Shown here: positions 17,206 to 26,488 of the stretch, one piece after another
Layout: the number at the start of each line of letters is the position of its first letter
How positions within the stretch are numbered: the stretch's first letter is position 1
Source: Pseudomonas baetica
Lineage (GTDB): Bacteria > Pseudomonadota > Gammaproteobacteria > Pseudomonadales > Pseudomonadaceae
Direction of reading: 5' to 3'
NCBI RefSeq assembly: GCF_019733355.1
Contig: NZ_JAIHLQ010000006.1
Location: 124,001 to 188,000, forward strand
DNA: 64,000 nt
Position numbers and translations under genes: made by a program
The notes under the pieces: model-generated
Told to the model about the DNA's origin: nothing
What the model saw: the letters and a program-made list of their open reading frames with translations, nothing else
Database searches by the model: none

Positions 17206-17805
17206 TTATAAGGTGACGGTTGCTACATCAGGCTTTTGCTTAGCCTGCTGCTGCGGGTTTTTGGCCTGCGGTTTTGCTTGCTGGCCTTTAGGTGGCTGAC
17301 CATTCTGCTGAGCAGGTTTTTGAGTTGGCTTCTGCGGTTGTTTGGCCTGGGTTTTGGGTGCTTCGCCGGCAGGGGCAGTCGAACCATTAGCCTCAGGCTT
17401 GGGACCTTGCGCAGGCTTAGATTCGGCTGTGGGCGTAGTAGTGGCCGCCGGCGCAGCTGAATTCTTTTGTGGAGCAGTCTGTGGGCGCGCCTGAGGCTCG
17501 CGTCGTTGTGGCTGCCCTTTACTCTGGCGACCGCTGCGGCGTGAATTCATATCCACGTCCTTCTCGATCTGCATGAGAGCGTCTTCGAACTCACCGAGCG
17601 CCCGAGCAAAGCCTTCGTTGCCCGAACGATATTGCTTGCGACCTTCCACGGAGGGGTTGCCTGCAAGCTCACGAAAACGCGAGTCGAGCCGTGCAACACG
17701 GATCGCCAGGGTGTACATCGCCGCGGTACGCTCGCCGTCAATGCGTAGGGTGCGCTCTGGAAGTTGAGGCGCGGTGTTGCGGACTTGGGTAGTTTCGTTA
17801 GCCAT
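17206..17805 (-). CDS. Protein with low-complexity Pro/Gln/Ala/Lys tail
   Basis: 199 residues. The first 85 residues are an ordinary helical domain (RTLRIDGERTAAMYTLAIRV and on). The remaining 110 residues are almost only Pro, Gln, Ala, Lys, Thr and Gly, a disordered basic tail. Such tails occur in DNA- or membrane-surface-binding adaptor proteins. It lies between the primase-linked small membrane protein and the four-helix membrane protein, with 12 bp to the next gene. No family recognised. Confidence 0.7.
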   Translation of the reverse strand: MANETTQVRNTAPQLPERTLRIDGERTAAMYTLAIRVARLDSRFRELAGNPSVEGRKQYRSGNEGFARALGEFEDALMQIEKDVDMNSRRSGRQSKGQPQRREPQARPQTAPQKNSAAPAATTTPTAESKPAQGPKPEANGSTAPAGEAPKTQAKQPQKPTQKPAQQNGQPPKGQQAKPQAKNPQQQAKQKPDVATVTL

Positions 17806-17814
17806 GGGGTTACC

Positions 17815-18126
17815 TTACTGGTGAGTGCCAATTGATCTCAGCCATTCCCAACCAGCAGCTTGTTGGGTGCATGAGCGAAAAAAGTCGCTGACGTCACTTG
17901 CGTGACTCAGGTAGCTGGCGCTGTCGTCAGGGACGAACAAACCCCAAGCATCAATCCAAGCGAGTTGGAATATTTTTTGCGGGAAGTAACAAACCTCGAC
18001 GTATCGATACTCAGGAGCTCTCAGGTATATCTTCGCAACGAAGATAACGAGAAAGACAAAGAGCACGATCTTGAGAGATTTCACTATCGGGCCGGATGAC
18101 GACCCCTGTGAGCTCGACTCAGCCAT
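17815..18126 (-). CDS. Small single-span membrane protein
   Basis: 103 residues with one strong transmembrane segment (about residues 14-33, IVLFVFLVIFVAKIYL). ATG at 18126 was chosen because AAGG lies nine bases upstream; it overlaps the primase stop by 8 bp, so translation is coupled to the primase. Function unknown. Confidence 0.65.
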   Translation of the reverse strand: MAESSSQGSSSGPIVKSLKIVLFVFLVIFVAKIYLRAPEYRYVEVCYFPQKIFQLAWIDAWGLFVPDDSASYLSHASDVSDFFRSCTQQAAGWEWLRSIGTHQ

Positions 18127-19507
18127 GAGCGGCATCCTTGGTGATGGTGATTTGGTATCCGGTCCTGCGGCGAATAACACCAGAGGCTTCTTCAAAAGTG
18201 AGACCACCCGAGACCAGATGGCTCAGTGCCCGTAGGGCATCAGATTCTTCATCGGCGGCGATGCCTAGGCTCTGGCTGAAATCCAGCCATTTACGCTTGG
18301 AGGCAGTGGTAAGCCCATTGGCAATGGCTCGTATCTTGGCTACGCGCCGTAGGTCAGGAAGGGGCTGGTCGAGTAAAGAGGCACAATATCTGGCCATATA
18401 CTCACCTGCATTCATCCTTGAGTTGATCAGGGCTTTGAGTGCGTCTTCACGACCAGCTGTTCGCATGGCATCGGCATCATCCATGCCACGGCCAAGCGCT
18501 ATGATGCTCAAGGTTATGCCAACGGCTTCAGCCTCACGGATCGACGATAGTGCACCTTCATAGCCGGCATGATCGCCATCGACCATATGAGCGGCCTCTG
18601 TAATTCCTTGGCTGGCTAGGTATGCGGCCTGGGCTGAGTTAATTGATGCTTGCCCAATGGCGCATCCCCAAACCTTGATGAGCTGCAGAGCCCAAGCATC
18701 CAACGTCCCTTCCACGCAAACCAGGATGGACTTCTGCCGCTGCTTGAAAAGGTAAGGGATATCTTTGGACGATTTTGGTGAAAAACGGTATTTCGGATTA
18801 GACCTTGCTTCACCTTGTCCTGATGGGATCCTGCCCCAGATACGGGCCTCGCCGTCTGGGTGAGGCCAGTAACCGATAACTCGACCTTCCATCCCCGACC
18901 AGACAGATGAAGGGGTTTCATCCTCAAAGCTGACGATCCCAATAGAACGGGCTTGCTCCCGGGTAACACCGTGAGCCTGAAGAAGCGAAAGCACTTCATC
19001 ATTGTTAGTGAATACGCCGAGGCGCAGCGTAGCCATGACCTCGTTTGTATACCCTCGGGATTGCTGGAATTCGTCAAGAATCCCCTTGTTGCGTTGAGCC
19101 AGTTGCTGAGTCACCAGAATGATTGCCTGGCCCGTCGTGAGGGGAGGGCGACCACCATTGGCTGCGCGTGACTGCTGCTTGGCTTCGTTGTCCCGGTTGT
19201 CAGGGGGTTCAACACCTGCGGACTCACAAAGGGTTTTGACGATATCGCCGTTGCTCATGCCGTTCTGGGCGAGGGCGTCCCACAAAGGCGTGTATGGGCT
19301 TGGGCAGTTGTCCTTACGATTGCACTGAATCCCGGACCTGAATGGGTAGTAGAAAGCGCGGTCTTTACCACAGGCTGGACAGTCGAGGACATAGGAGCCA
19401 TTGGCTGATAGCTTTTTGGGGTGCAGGTGATTAAGAAGGCCACGATCCACTGCATCTAGCTTCGGGTATACGGCGTCTTTGATGAAGTCTGTGATTGATT
19501 GCTTCAT
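18119..19507 (-). CDS. DnaG-type plasmid primase
   Basis: 462 residues. An N-terminal zinc finger (CPAC about residues 41-44 and CNRKDNC about 59-65) as in DnaG and the Toprim primases of plasmids and phages. The middle holds the catalytic core with a Toprim segment: VCVEGTLDAWA (Glu of Toprim) and HMVDGDHAG (DxD-like acidic pair). It would make RNA primers for replication or for the transferred strand. Its start overlaps the stop of the helix-turn-helix gene by 4 bp. The call as primase is firm. Whether it acts in vegetative replication or in conjugation is open. Confidence 0.88.
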   Translation of the reverse strand: MKQSITDFIKDAVYPKLDAVDRGLLNHLHPKKLSANGSYVLDCPACGKDRAFYYPFRSGIQCNRKDNCPSPYTPLWDALAQNGMSNGDIVKTLCESAGVEPPDNRDNEAKQQSRAANGGRPPLTTGQAIILVTQQLAQRNKGILDEFQQSRGYTNEVMATLRLGVFTNNDEVLSLLQAHGVTREQARSIGIVSFEDETPSSVWSGMEGRVIGYWPHPDGEARIWGRIPSGQGEARSNPKYRFSPKSSKDIPYLFKQRQKSILVCVEGTLDAWALQLIKVWGCAIGQASINSAQAAYLASQGITEAAHMVDGDHAGYEGALSSIREAEAVGITLSIIALGRGMDDADAMRTAGREDALKALINSRMNAGEYMARYCASLLDQPLPDLRRVAKIRAIANGLTTASKRKWLDFSQSLGIAADEESDALRALSHLVSGGLTFEEASGVIRRRTGYQITITKDAAHG

Positions 19508-20235
19508 TCGCCGGCCGCCGCCGTCTCTTTCCCTCTCAGGCTTGCGACGACGCGAGGGCAGATGCCCTGGTCAATCGCTATTTCACCGAGTTTGACCTTG
19601 AGTTGGCGACGTACCTTCCATACCTGCTTTTCACTAAGCCCAAGCATCGAGCTCATGTCTACGGAGCAATGTTGCTCAAGAACAGCCAGGCGGAGGATCT
19701 GGTGTTCACGATGTGTCAGAAACCTGCGCAGCGTCTCAACGTGAGCATGGCGCTTCTGCAGTCCTTCATCACTGAGCACGATGCCGTCGGACAGGAACTG
19801 GGGTAGTGCCGACAGGCTGTCAGTGTAGTTGGACGCAGTGTTGAGGTAATCAGGTTCTAGACCATGAGCGCGCGGCGCATAGTCTAAGCCGTCGAGATCC
19901 GCAAAGTTGAATGCGCCAGAACCTGGAACCTCATCGATGACGCGGGCATAACCGTACTTACGTATGTAAGAGAGGGCGTAGCCGATCAAGCACAACCCGC
20001 GTCCGTCAGGGGAGCCGGCAGCGTAGTTTCTGATGGCGCTCTTTGTGGCGTCATAGATGCCCGGGTACAGAATCTGAAGAAGCTCCTCGTCCGTTAGACG
20101 AACAGAAAGCTTCGAGCGGATTTCAGCTACCCACTGTTGTTGGGATTCGACATGAATGACGAACTCCCACGGGTCAAGACTTAAGAACTGGTCGCTGGTA
20201 AGCCCGGCGAGCCAGTTGCTCCTAACGAGGCGCAT
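19504..20235 (-). CDS. Helix-turn-helix protein with sigma-region-4-like C-terminus
   Basis: 243 residues. The last 60 (from LTHREHQILRLAVLEQHCSV) have the two-helix pattern of sigma region 4 / LuxR-type DNA binding, with a recognition helix in LGLSEKQVWKVRRQL. The N-terminal 170 residues are unique. First gene of the primase operon, with a strong ribosome site (GGAGGAGGGAGG) and a perfect inverted repeat 12 bp upstream. It could regulate the operon, or replication. Confidence 0.7.
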   Translation of the reverse strand: MRLVRSNWLAGLTSDQFLSLDPWEFVIHVESQQQWVAEIRSKLSVRLTDEELLQILYPGIYDATKSAIRNYAAGSPDGRGLCLIGYALSYIRKYGYARVIDEVPGSGAFNFADLDGLDYAPRAHGLEPDYLNTASNYTDSLSALPQFLSDGIVLSDEGLQKRHAHVETLRRFLTHREHQILRLAVLEQHCSVDMSSMLGLSEKQVWKVRRQLKVKLGEIAIDQGICPRVVASLRGKETAAAGE

Positions 20236-20246
20236 GCCTCCCTCCT

Positions 20247-20262
20247 CCGATCATACGATCGG
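20247..20262. promoter_or_regulatory. Perfect inverted repeat at the primase operon start
   Basis: CCGATC / GATCGG around ATAC, 12 bp before the ATG at 20235. A likely operator, possibly for the helix-turn-helix protein that follows it. Confidence 0.45.
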
Positions 20263-20700
20263 CTCCTAAGCGCAAATCCAGTCCCCTGGAATTTGCTTTG
20301 TCCGGTAGCCACGACAGCCACCGACCCCCTTCTACATACGGTGAGCAATGCTCAACCGCTTGGCTCCTCGGACGCCCCGTAGGTGTGTACCGAAGTAATT
20401 GAGCGCGATTCTATTGGGCGCGGATGGGACAGGCAACTCTAAAAAGGGCGTGATTTTTCAGTCAAAAGCGTTGAGCTGGAGGCAAAGTGAGACATCAGGT
20501 ACCCAACTGTGTGCAATGACGTTCAGCTTGTAAATCGCTACAGACCCTGTCCCGTAAGGAAGTTGACGCCTGAAACCCGGCGTTGATGGCACACCAATGG
20601 CCACAAGATGCTCAATGGTGGCAATGTACTACCGTTCGTCGCTGCTCTTGGAATTCACGAACGTGACGTTAAGGTGCGCTCATCACCTGTAGGAGTAACC
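20263..20700. other. Intergenic region without a recognisable gene
   Basis: About 440 bp between divergent genes. I see a GC-mixed stretch with short pyrimidine-rich runs but no iterons, no DnaA-box cluster and no long repeat. Promoters of both flanking units must lie here. Confidence 0.4.
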
Positions 20701-21033
20701 ATGATCAACGCGTATCACCAAGCCATTAGCTCGGCTCGTCAAGCGGGATTTGCTTTGCAGAATCGACTGCATGGCTGGGCAGCTATCAAAGAGGGCATTG
20801 ATACTGTTCTCGTTAGCTTCTTCTATATCGAAGGCGGCCAGGTCAGTGCTCAGATTGTTTGGAGTGGGCCCGATCCGCGCGACTCGATGGACCTGGTAGC
20901 GCATCACCTCAATGGCCAGGCTGGTGCTGGGAGCGAACTCGTTCAAATGTTGATTGATGTTTATCGGGCAAGTGGTGACAGCGATACGCTCCTCCCGATG
21001 AAGCCATGTCCCAAAGGTGCCGTTCTTCACTAG
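20701..21033 (+). CDS. Small soluble protein, unknown function
   Basis: 110 residues from the ATG at 20701, which has TAGGAG six bases upstream; the frame is open back to 20608 without a start signal. A single small alpha/beta-looking domain with a conserved-looking IVWSGPDPRDSM segment. No family recognised. It stands alone on the plus strand. Confidence 0.55.
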   Translation: MINAYHQAISSARQAGFALQNRLHGWAAIKEGIDTVLVSFFYIEGGQVSAQIVWSGPDPRDSMDLVAHHLNGQAGAGSELVQMLIDVYRASGDSDTLLPMKPCPKGAVLH

Positions 21034-22055
21034 CGGCTCCGATATCAGCCGGCGGCCTGATTCCACAGCGCAAACAAGTGACGTGGGCTGCGGGGACTTA
21101 TACCGACACCGGCTCGGCTGTCTCTGGCCATTTGGTGGGTGCGAGTAGTCCGAGAGTGGCCGTATCGGCTCAAGGTGCTTGAGTTGCCTCTCTAGTGTGT
21201 TCCGATTTCCGAACTTAATAGCCTACCTGGATAGCCAGGGATCTCAGCTTGAGGGTTTGGAGCTTGTCACGGGCTGCTGGATCTTTCTTGCAGGTCACGG
21301 TTGTCACTAATCGGATCTGACGAATCCCGAATATTCCTAACACCAACTGAGTGCGCGCCGCAGCCTGCCTTCTTTGAGGGGTCGCAGACCGATCTAGTTA
21401 TGGGGGAGGGCTCGAGCCCTACGGCGCAGCCTATGCCATGAGCCAAATCTTATGGTGGCTGATACTGAGTGATCGGTAGATGGTCACAGCCGCTGAACAG
21501 GTTGCCCTATTAGGTCATTCGTGAAATGGGCCTTCTTTCGCCGAGCGCGAGCTAAAAGCTAAAGACCCATGCATCACCTAGTGTGAGCGTTGTGATGATG
21601 AAACCTGGCTGTCTGGTACTGACTCTATGAGGTGTCGGTTGGCGAGCTAAGGTCATTCTTGGCTGATGCGATTTTCCATCGTGTAGAGCATCACTGACAT
21701 CTTTTGTCTGCTGGGAACGGAGGAGTGCCGCAGGCCGGCTGGGTCTACCTTGGTACGTAAGGTCGTAAACGCGCTCAAGGGTATTCCAACGCCCGGCCCT
21801 ACCCTGGCGGCAAAGAAAGCGTTTTGCCTCCCCTGTCTTCAGGGAGTTCAGGCAATGCACGATGCTCATGTCTTTACCGTTACAGCCCTTAGCAATGATC
21901 ACGGGCTCTCCAGCGAGAAAAGCAGGGCTGTAACCACCAGTAGCAATGATGTGCACCCCATCGACCCAATCAGTTAAGACCCCTTGAGTGCGCCCCCCGC
22001 CTCTTATGGGATCGTTGTTCTCCAAACCTCTTGCTTGCAATCGAAGTGCTGCCGC
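21034..22055. other. About 1 kb without a supported gene
   Basis: The longest frames here (minus 21552-22040 and plus 21750-21977) have no ribosome site and their translations look like no protein I know; base composition is uneven. I cannot find repeats or mobile-element ends. It may be decayed DNA. Confidence 0.35.
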
Positions 22056-22538
22056 CTAACAAGGGAACAAAATGACGGGCACGCCGTGAGTGCGACATAT
22101 CTCAGTGATTACTGCTGCAGTTGGTAGGCCGGCAGCATTTGCGGGAAGCGCAATGGCATGAGGTTCGCTCTTCTCAATGAACGTAAGAAGCAGAGATAGG
22201 CATCCAGCTCGGCTCGTCGCGGCAAGCGGAATGCTAGCTGCCGTCTGACCGAGGATTCGGTGACCTGCCTGAACCTTAACCACGAGCTCCTGTAGAAGAC
22301 TGCTTTGGATGTACCACACAGTTGCAGTCGTCAGAGTTCCGAGGCGGTAAGCATCAACAGAGGACCTAAGCCAATACCGCCGACCACCCCCTGTCTCTCC
22401 GTCATGTTCAAGAGTTTTTAGAGCAACCATGCGTTGGAGTGTGTTGCGGTGGATTCCGAGGATTGAGCTGACCTCAGACCCCCTCAGCTGATCAGTTGGT
22501 TGTGGAGCGTGGTGCTTTTGGCTAGAGCGTTTTGGCAT
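22056..22538 (-). CDS. Regulator with MerR/excisionase-type helix-turn-helix
   Basis: 160 residues. Residues about 18-60 (LRGSEVSSILGIHRNTLQRM) form a winged helix-turn-helix of the MerR or excisionase family, including a basic wing (GGGRRYWLRSSV). The C-terminal 90 residues are Ala-rich and alpha/beta, ending in a hydrophobic VPVILFPC. Possibly a transcriptional regulator of the neighbouring partition unit, which begins 500 bp away on the other strand (inference). Confidence 0.6.
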   Translation of the reverse strand: MPKRSSQKHHAPQPTDQLRGSEVSSILGIHRNTLQRMVALKTLEHDGETGGGRRYWLRSSVDAYRLGTLTTATVWYIQSSLLQELVVKVQAGHRILGQTAASIPLAATSRAGCLSLLLTFIEKSEPHAIALPANAAGLPTAAVITEICRTHGVPVILFPC

Positions 22539-23042
22539 TCAAGAACTCATTTTCGAACATTTGTGATAACCCGTTGAAATAGAATCGGATTTATCAGAAT
22601 CGCAGAAGGGCCCGTATTATTACATTAGACGGGGATTTAACTAATTTCCCGCCTACTCTATGTTGTCGGATGCAGCCGGCCGGGAGCACCATCGGCATAT
22701 CCGTAATGTGCATTCCGACACTAAATGAGTCCAAAAACAACCGGAATTGACTAATGGATTTCGTATGGTGCTTTTGAGGTGCGTTGCTGGGCAATAAGGG
22801 GATAATTGTCGTGTGCCAGTGGGTTTTAGTCAGGCGTTACGAGGGCGTATGACGTTTGCGTTCGAATGCTTATACCTATGTGATTGGGGCATCAGTGGGC
22901 AGTCAGTAGTGTTGCTTAGGTGTGTCAGAAGGTGCTGCCGGGCTTTGGAGGTGCGCTACGAGTGCCTAAAGGGATTTTGCAGTGCTCTCTAAGACACCGT
23001 ATTGGTCGTAAACAGCAATAACCACAGTTTTGAGGTTGATCT
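22539..23042. other. Intergenic region upstream of the partition unit
   Basis: About 500 bp, AT-richer than its surroundings. This is where the centromere of an actin-type partition system would be expected, but no clear direct repeats were found by eye. The promoters of the flanking divergent genes should be here. Confidence 0.35.
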
Positions 23043-24059
23043 GTGCGTAGAAATGTTCGTGATGTTGAGCTGGCAGGTCCGTTCCTTCAAAAGCTCGCCG
23101 AGATGACAGAGAGGCGAGAGCACCTCTTGATGGGGATCGTCGACCAGATGGCTTTTGTCCAAACTACACTTCAGCAACTTGCTGACAAGGTTAGGTCCTA
23201 CGAAGGAGGCTGGGCACAGAGACGCTCTCAGGATGGCTGGTCATTAATGTGGATGTGGCGAGCAAGCGAGAAGGTTGGGCGGGTTTCGTGTGTAGAGGTG
23301 TACCTGTCGAAGGGAACAAAGAAAGATGGCGATTTCCACCGCGTTTCATTGAGGACAGTGGAGGCACGTCTTGCTCACATGACTCCGATCCTCGGTGCCA
23401 AAAGGACTAAATCGTTTTCCAGAGACCTTGAATTGTTCCTCAATGCAGCGAGGCGAGCGGTACGTTGGGTGAATGCATTTCCTGGTAATGATCTCGGGAT
23501 CCTTGTTCCGAAATCAAAGGCTTCCGGGCTAGATGAGTGGATCTCGGCATTGGCAGTGTCCTGCGAGACCCGAAGCGCTAAGGCTGCCGGTTTGATCGAG
23601 AAGTACCTTGAGTTGGATAGTGAATTAAATCAGCTAGCTTTTGAGTTCAATGAAGCGCGACAACCGGTAAGATTCAGGTCGATCATTTGCAGGCGTGAAT
23701 GCCCTGCTCTCGATCCGCTGTCCCCTGCGGAGCCGCGATACAGGGTGGTTGAATACTTCGACCGCCGGACAGGTAAGCGAAGTAGCCGAGATGTCAGCAG
23801 CTACAAGCAAAGGCTAAACCAGCAGAAGGTACGAGAGCGTCTTGCGCTCTCACTGGGTCGCCCTCCAACTGAGGCCGATTTGTCTGCTGTCATATCAACT
23901 AGACCAAGCCGAAAGCCAACGCCATGGCTGACAGCCGAGCTGATTTCTCACTGTCATCTAGGCAAGCATTCGGGAAGCATCAACAGACACCAAAAAAATA
24001 TGGTGGCGATTCTGGAAGAGTGGGGCTCGTTGAGAGTCCTTATCCGAGCGCTACTCTGA
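23043..24059 (+). CDS. Protein of unknown function upstream of the ParM-like gene
   Basis: 338 residues, soluble and rich in Arg. GTG start at 23043 preceded by GAGG. The N-terminal 60 residues are helical and coiled-coil-like. The C-terminal third is basic and has an ICRRECPALDP segment. Only 15 bp separate its stop from the ParM-like start, so they are co-transcribed. It could be a DNA-binding adaptor of the partition system, but no motif shows it. Confidence 0.7.
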   Translation: MRRNVRDVELAGPFLQKLAEMTERREHLLMGIVDQMAFVQTTLQQLADKVRSYEGGWAQRRSQDGWSLMWMWRASEKVGRVSCVEVYLSKGTKKDGDFHRVSLRTVEARLAHMTPILGAKRTKSFSRDLELFLNAARRAVRWVNAFPGNDLGILVPKSKASGLDEWISALAVSCETRSAKAAGLIEKYLELDSELNQLAFEFNEARQPVRFRSIICRRECPALDPLSPAEPRYRVVEYFDRRTGKRSSRDVSSYKQRLNQQKVRERLALSLGRPPTEADLSAVISTRPSRKPTPWLTAELISHCHLGKHSGSINRHQKNMVAILEEWGSLRVLIRALL

Positions 24060-24074
24060 GTAGAAGGAAAAATA

Positions 24075-25145
24075 ATGTCTCATTCTATCGAACAGCTGAT
24101 TGCGATCGACCTTGGTAACGGCACCACCAGTTACATCGCAGGTGCTGGCGAAATTCGAGGGTCTTTTGCGTCACTTGTTGCACCTGCTCAATCGAACCAA
24201 GGCCTGGGTGGTGGCTTCACCCGTGAGTCTTTCAAGACAAAGTTCGGATCTTTCTACATCGGCGATGACTGCCGGGAAGATGGTGCTGCCCCCCGTAGCA
24301 CTGACTCGAGCTATTACAGTTCAGAAAGCATTAAGGTTCTGTTCCTCAAGGTCTTGAAAGAGGTTGGTCAGAAAAATCCGATCATCGTGACGGGGCTGCC
24401 GACTGAGTTTTTCAAGCTTCGCCGCAACGAGTTTGCCTCCGATCTCAAAAAATGGGCTATCGAAGAAGGTTACCAACCAGCAAGCGTCAATGTGCTACCA
24501 CAATACGTTGGCCCATGGTTCGACCCTGAACTGTTGGATCCGGAAGGGAAAGTCATTGATCCCCGTGTTGTGATGGAGGGGAAACTTGGAATTATTGATA
24601 TCGGCCAGGGCACCACAGATGCCGGACAATTCGTCGACGGCAAGGTGAGTTCTGACGATAAGCTACGTTGGGGTGAATCTAGCGGGGTTTCTGACATCCA
24701 CAAGAAACTGTTTACACAGCTAAAGCAGGTGGATGCACTAAATACTATCCTGCCGGCAAAGTCCCGACTGCCTAAGGATTTCTCTCTCGACGCTCAGACT
24801 ACTGAGTACACGATGGATACCTGGCTGAGGAAAGGCTTCATCCCGTGGCGCGGATCCAGGATCGATATTGATCCCATCAGCCTACCTGCACGGCAAGAGT
24901 TCGCAGATGACGTGGTCGTACGGTGTATCAACACCGTCTGGGGGAAGACTGACTTCATGGCCGGTATGGTGGTGGCTGGTGGTGGTGCAATTGTTCTGGG
25001 GAGGAAACTCCTCCAAACGTATATCAACACGGTGATCTACATGGCCAAGGATCCTGAGAACTCGATCGTGCGTGGCTATCATCGTTTTTACGTAACGCAG
25101 AACTTCAAGGAGCAGGCCCGGATGAAGGTAGCTCAGCGTGGCTGA
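24075..25145 (+). CDS. parM: ParM/actin-like plasmid segregation ATPase
   Basis: 356 residues, typical for ParM. The actin-fold motifs are in order: phosphate 1 IAIDLGNGTTSY near residue 9, phosphate 2 GIIDIGQGTTDAG near residue 172 and the adenosine motif VVAGGGAIVLG near residue 299. Filaments of such ATPases push plasmid copies apart. The start has AAGGA seven to eight bases upstream. The next gene overlaps by 8 bp and is the likely adaptor. It belongs to the wider ParM/StbA/Alp group; the exact subgroup cannot be told from sequence alone. Confidence 0.88.
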   Translation: MSHSIEQLIAIDLGNGTTSYIAGAGEIRGSFASLVAPAQSNQGLGGGFTRESFKTKFGSFYIGDDCREDGAAPRSTDSSYYSSESIKVLFLKVLKEVGQKNPIIVTGLPTEFFKLRRNEFASDLKKWAIEEGYQPASVNVLPQYVGPWFDPELLDPEGKVIDPRVVMEGKLGIIDIGQGTTDAGQFVDGKVSSDDKLRWGESSGVSDIHKKLFTQLKQVDALNTILPAKSRLPKDFSLDAQTTEYTMDTWLRKGFIPWRGSRIDIDPISLPARQEFADDVVVRCINTVWGKTDFMAGMVVAGGGAIVLGRKLLQTYINTVIYMAKDPENSIVRGYHRFYVTQNFKEQARMKVAQRG

Positions 25146-25746
25146 GACCCAGAGCGTTGTGATCCGGGAAAGGCTTTATCCAGAGATGCATGAAGCCCTT
25201 GTCGAGGTCCTAGCAAAATACCCCCGACAAGCTGGTAATCAGGTTGTGCTGGCTATGTCAGAAGCGTGCTTGAGCTTTTGCCCCATTTCTGAGGCCGACT
25301 ACAACGTAGCCGACGGCGGTGAATTTCAGAACGTAAAATTTACACTGTCGGCAGAGAAGTATCCGAAGTTATATGCGTTGTATCGGGCACTTCCGAGGGG
25401 GGTCAAGGGGCAAGCGATCATCAACTTACTGAACCGTCATCAACTATTTAGGCAAGCTGATCCGGGTAAGGTTAACGATGCTCTGAATGAGGCGCTGCTC
25501 GGTAGAAAGGTCACAGACGGATCATCGACCGACCTGGCCAACACGAAGATGGGTGTAAGTGCAGAAATCGAAAGGGAGGTTGTGGCGAGACCAGTTGCTA
25601 TGGTCGTGTCCAGCGTAGATCAGGCCAGCATTGAACCTGCTCCGGGCAACTTCACAACTGGAACGAAGCCACCGGTTGAAGCGTTGGTAATTCAGGTGGA
25701 AGTGGATGATCCATTGGCTGATTTGCCACCTATGGATTTCTCCTAG
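25138..25746 (+). CDS. Probable partner (ParR/StbB-like) of the ParM ATPase
   Basis: 202 residues starting from GTG at 25138, inside the end of parM. The N-terminal half (residues 9-60, VIRERLYPEMHEALVEVLAK) resembles a short DNA-binding unit; the C-terminal 60 residues are acidic and disordered with a hydrophobic end, similar to the actin-binding tails of ParR proteins. The identification rests mainly on position. Its TAG stop overlaps the stop of the convergent gene at 25743. Confidence 0.6.
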   Translation: MAETQSVVIRERLYPEMHEALVEVLAKYPRQAGNQVVLAMSEACLSFCPISEADYNVADGGEFQNVKFTLSAEKYPKLYALYRALPRGVKGQAIINLLNRHQLFRQADPGKVNDALNEALLGRKVTDGSSTDLANTKMGVSAEIEREVVARPVAMVVSSVDQASIEPAPGNFTTGTKPPVEALVIQVEVDDPLADLPPMDFS

Positions 25747-26003
25747 ATAACCCATACGTCCAGCAGCCCTTCGTCCAGGAGGGCTGCAACTCTCACCTCG
25801 CCATCCCAACGAACGAAACAATCAAGAACACGGGCCAACTGTCGCGGTGTACCGTCGCATGTGAGAAGTGGTGGTAATGCTTGAGTATGGGGGAGAACCT
25901 TGACCGCCTCCTGGGTGACCGATAAAACGGTCACGCCCTCTACAAAGTTGTTGAGCAGGGTGGTCACCATAGTGTGAATTGGAGCTGCTGCAGTAGACAT
26001 CAT
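25743..26003 (-). CDS. Small protein of unknown function
   Basis: 86 residues. The ATG at 26003 has AGGG upstream and overlaps the stop of the preceding gene; a second ATG is one codon further. Beta-rich with a possible membrane-proximal stretch; no family known. Last gene of a four-gene unit. Its stop overlaps that of the partition adaptor read from the other strand (CTAG shared). Confidence 0.55.
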   Translation of the reverse strand: MMSTAAAPIHTMVTTLLNNFVEGVTVLSVTQEAVKVLPHTQALPPLLTCDGTPRQLARVLDCFVRWDGEVRVAALLDEGLLDVWVI

Positions 26004-26446
26004 CAAAACCCTTCCACCCAAAATAGACCTTCAGTTGCATAGATTCGAACATTCGGACGCCGAGATCTGAACCAGGTCAGCGCATAGTTGAGAAAGCCTG
26101 GATTATCAGCTTCGATAGGGGGGTCTATGTTGGGGATACGGTCAACCAGGCTGTAGTTAACGTGAGCCACACCCTGAGATTCGGACAGAACGAGATCAAG
26201 AGAAACGCCTGTATGCTCGGGAAGGCTCAGTGCGAGATCTGAAAGCCAGAGATTGAAGTCCAGCTGCGACAGCGACCCGAATACACCGACCTTCGCCTGT
26301 GAAGCCGAGCGCGCGAGAAAGATATTCGCACTTGGGAGCCAGTTAGGCAGCAGATGGTTGACATCGAATGCGTCCGCCTCCTGAAGATAGCCGACATCAA
26401 CGTTATAGGTTTGCATCTCTTTCTTGCTCCGAATCTGGATCAACAT
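26003..26446 (-). CDS. Protein of unknown function
   Basis: 147 residues from an ATG at 26446. Inner ATG 26416 has a better ribosome site (GGAG) and GTG 26470 is also possible, so the start is uncertain. The protein is alpha/beta, acidic and soluble. It overlaps the next gene and is 43 bp from the previous one, so it is part of the operon led by the lipoprotein gene. Confidence 0.55.
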   Translation of the reverse strand: MLIQIRSKKEMQTYNVDVGYLQEADAFDVNHLLPNWLPSANIFLARSASQAKVGVFGSLSQLDFNLWLSDLALSLPEHTGVSLDLVLSESQGVAHVNYSLVDRIPNIDPPIEADNPGFLNYALTWFRSRRPNVRIYATEGLFWVEGF

Positions 26447-26488
26447 ATTTTGATTTCTAGGTGGTGGCACGGTCTGGATCGGGGCAAA

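Noticed and set aside
20263..20700. Replication origin near the primase operon
   Set aside because: No iterons, DnaA-box cluster or AT-rich repeats, and no replication initiator gene in the window.
21552..22040. A 162-residue minus-strand protein
   Set aside because: No ribosome site, no motif, odd composition (many Gly, Arg, Gln and Pro) and an equally long frame on the other strand; likely chance.
22539..23042. Centromere repeats of the partition system
   Set aside because: Expected here by position, but no direct repeats could be found by eye, so no site is claimed.
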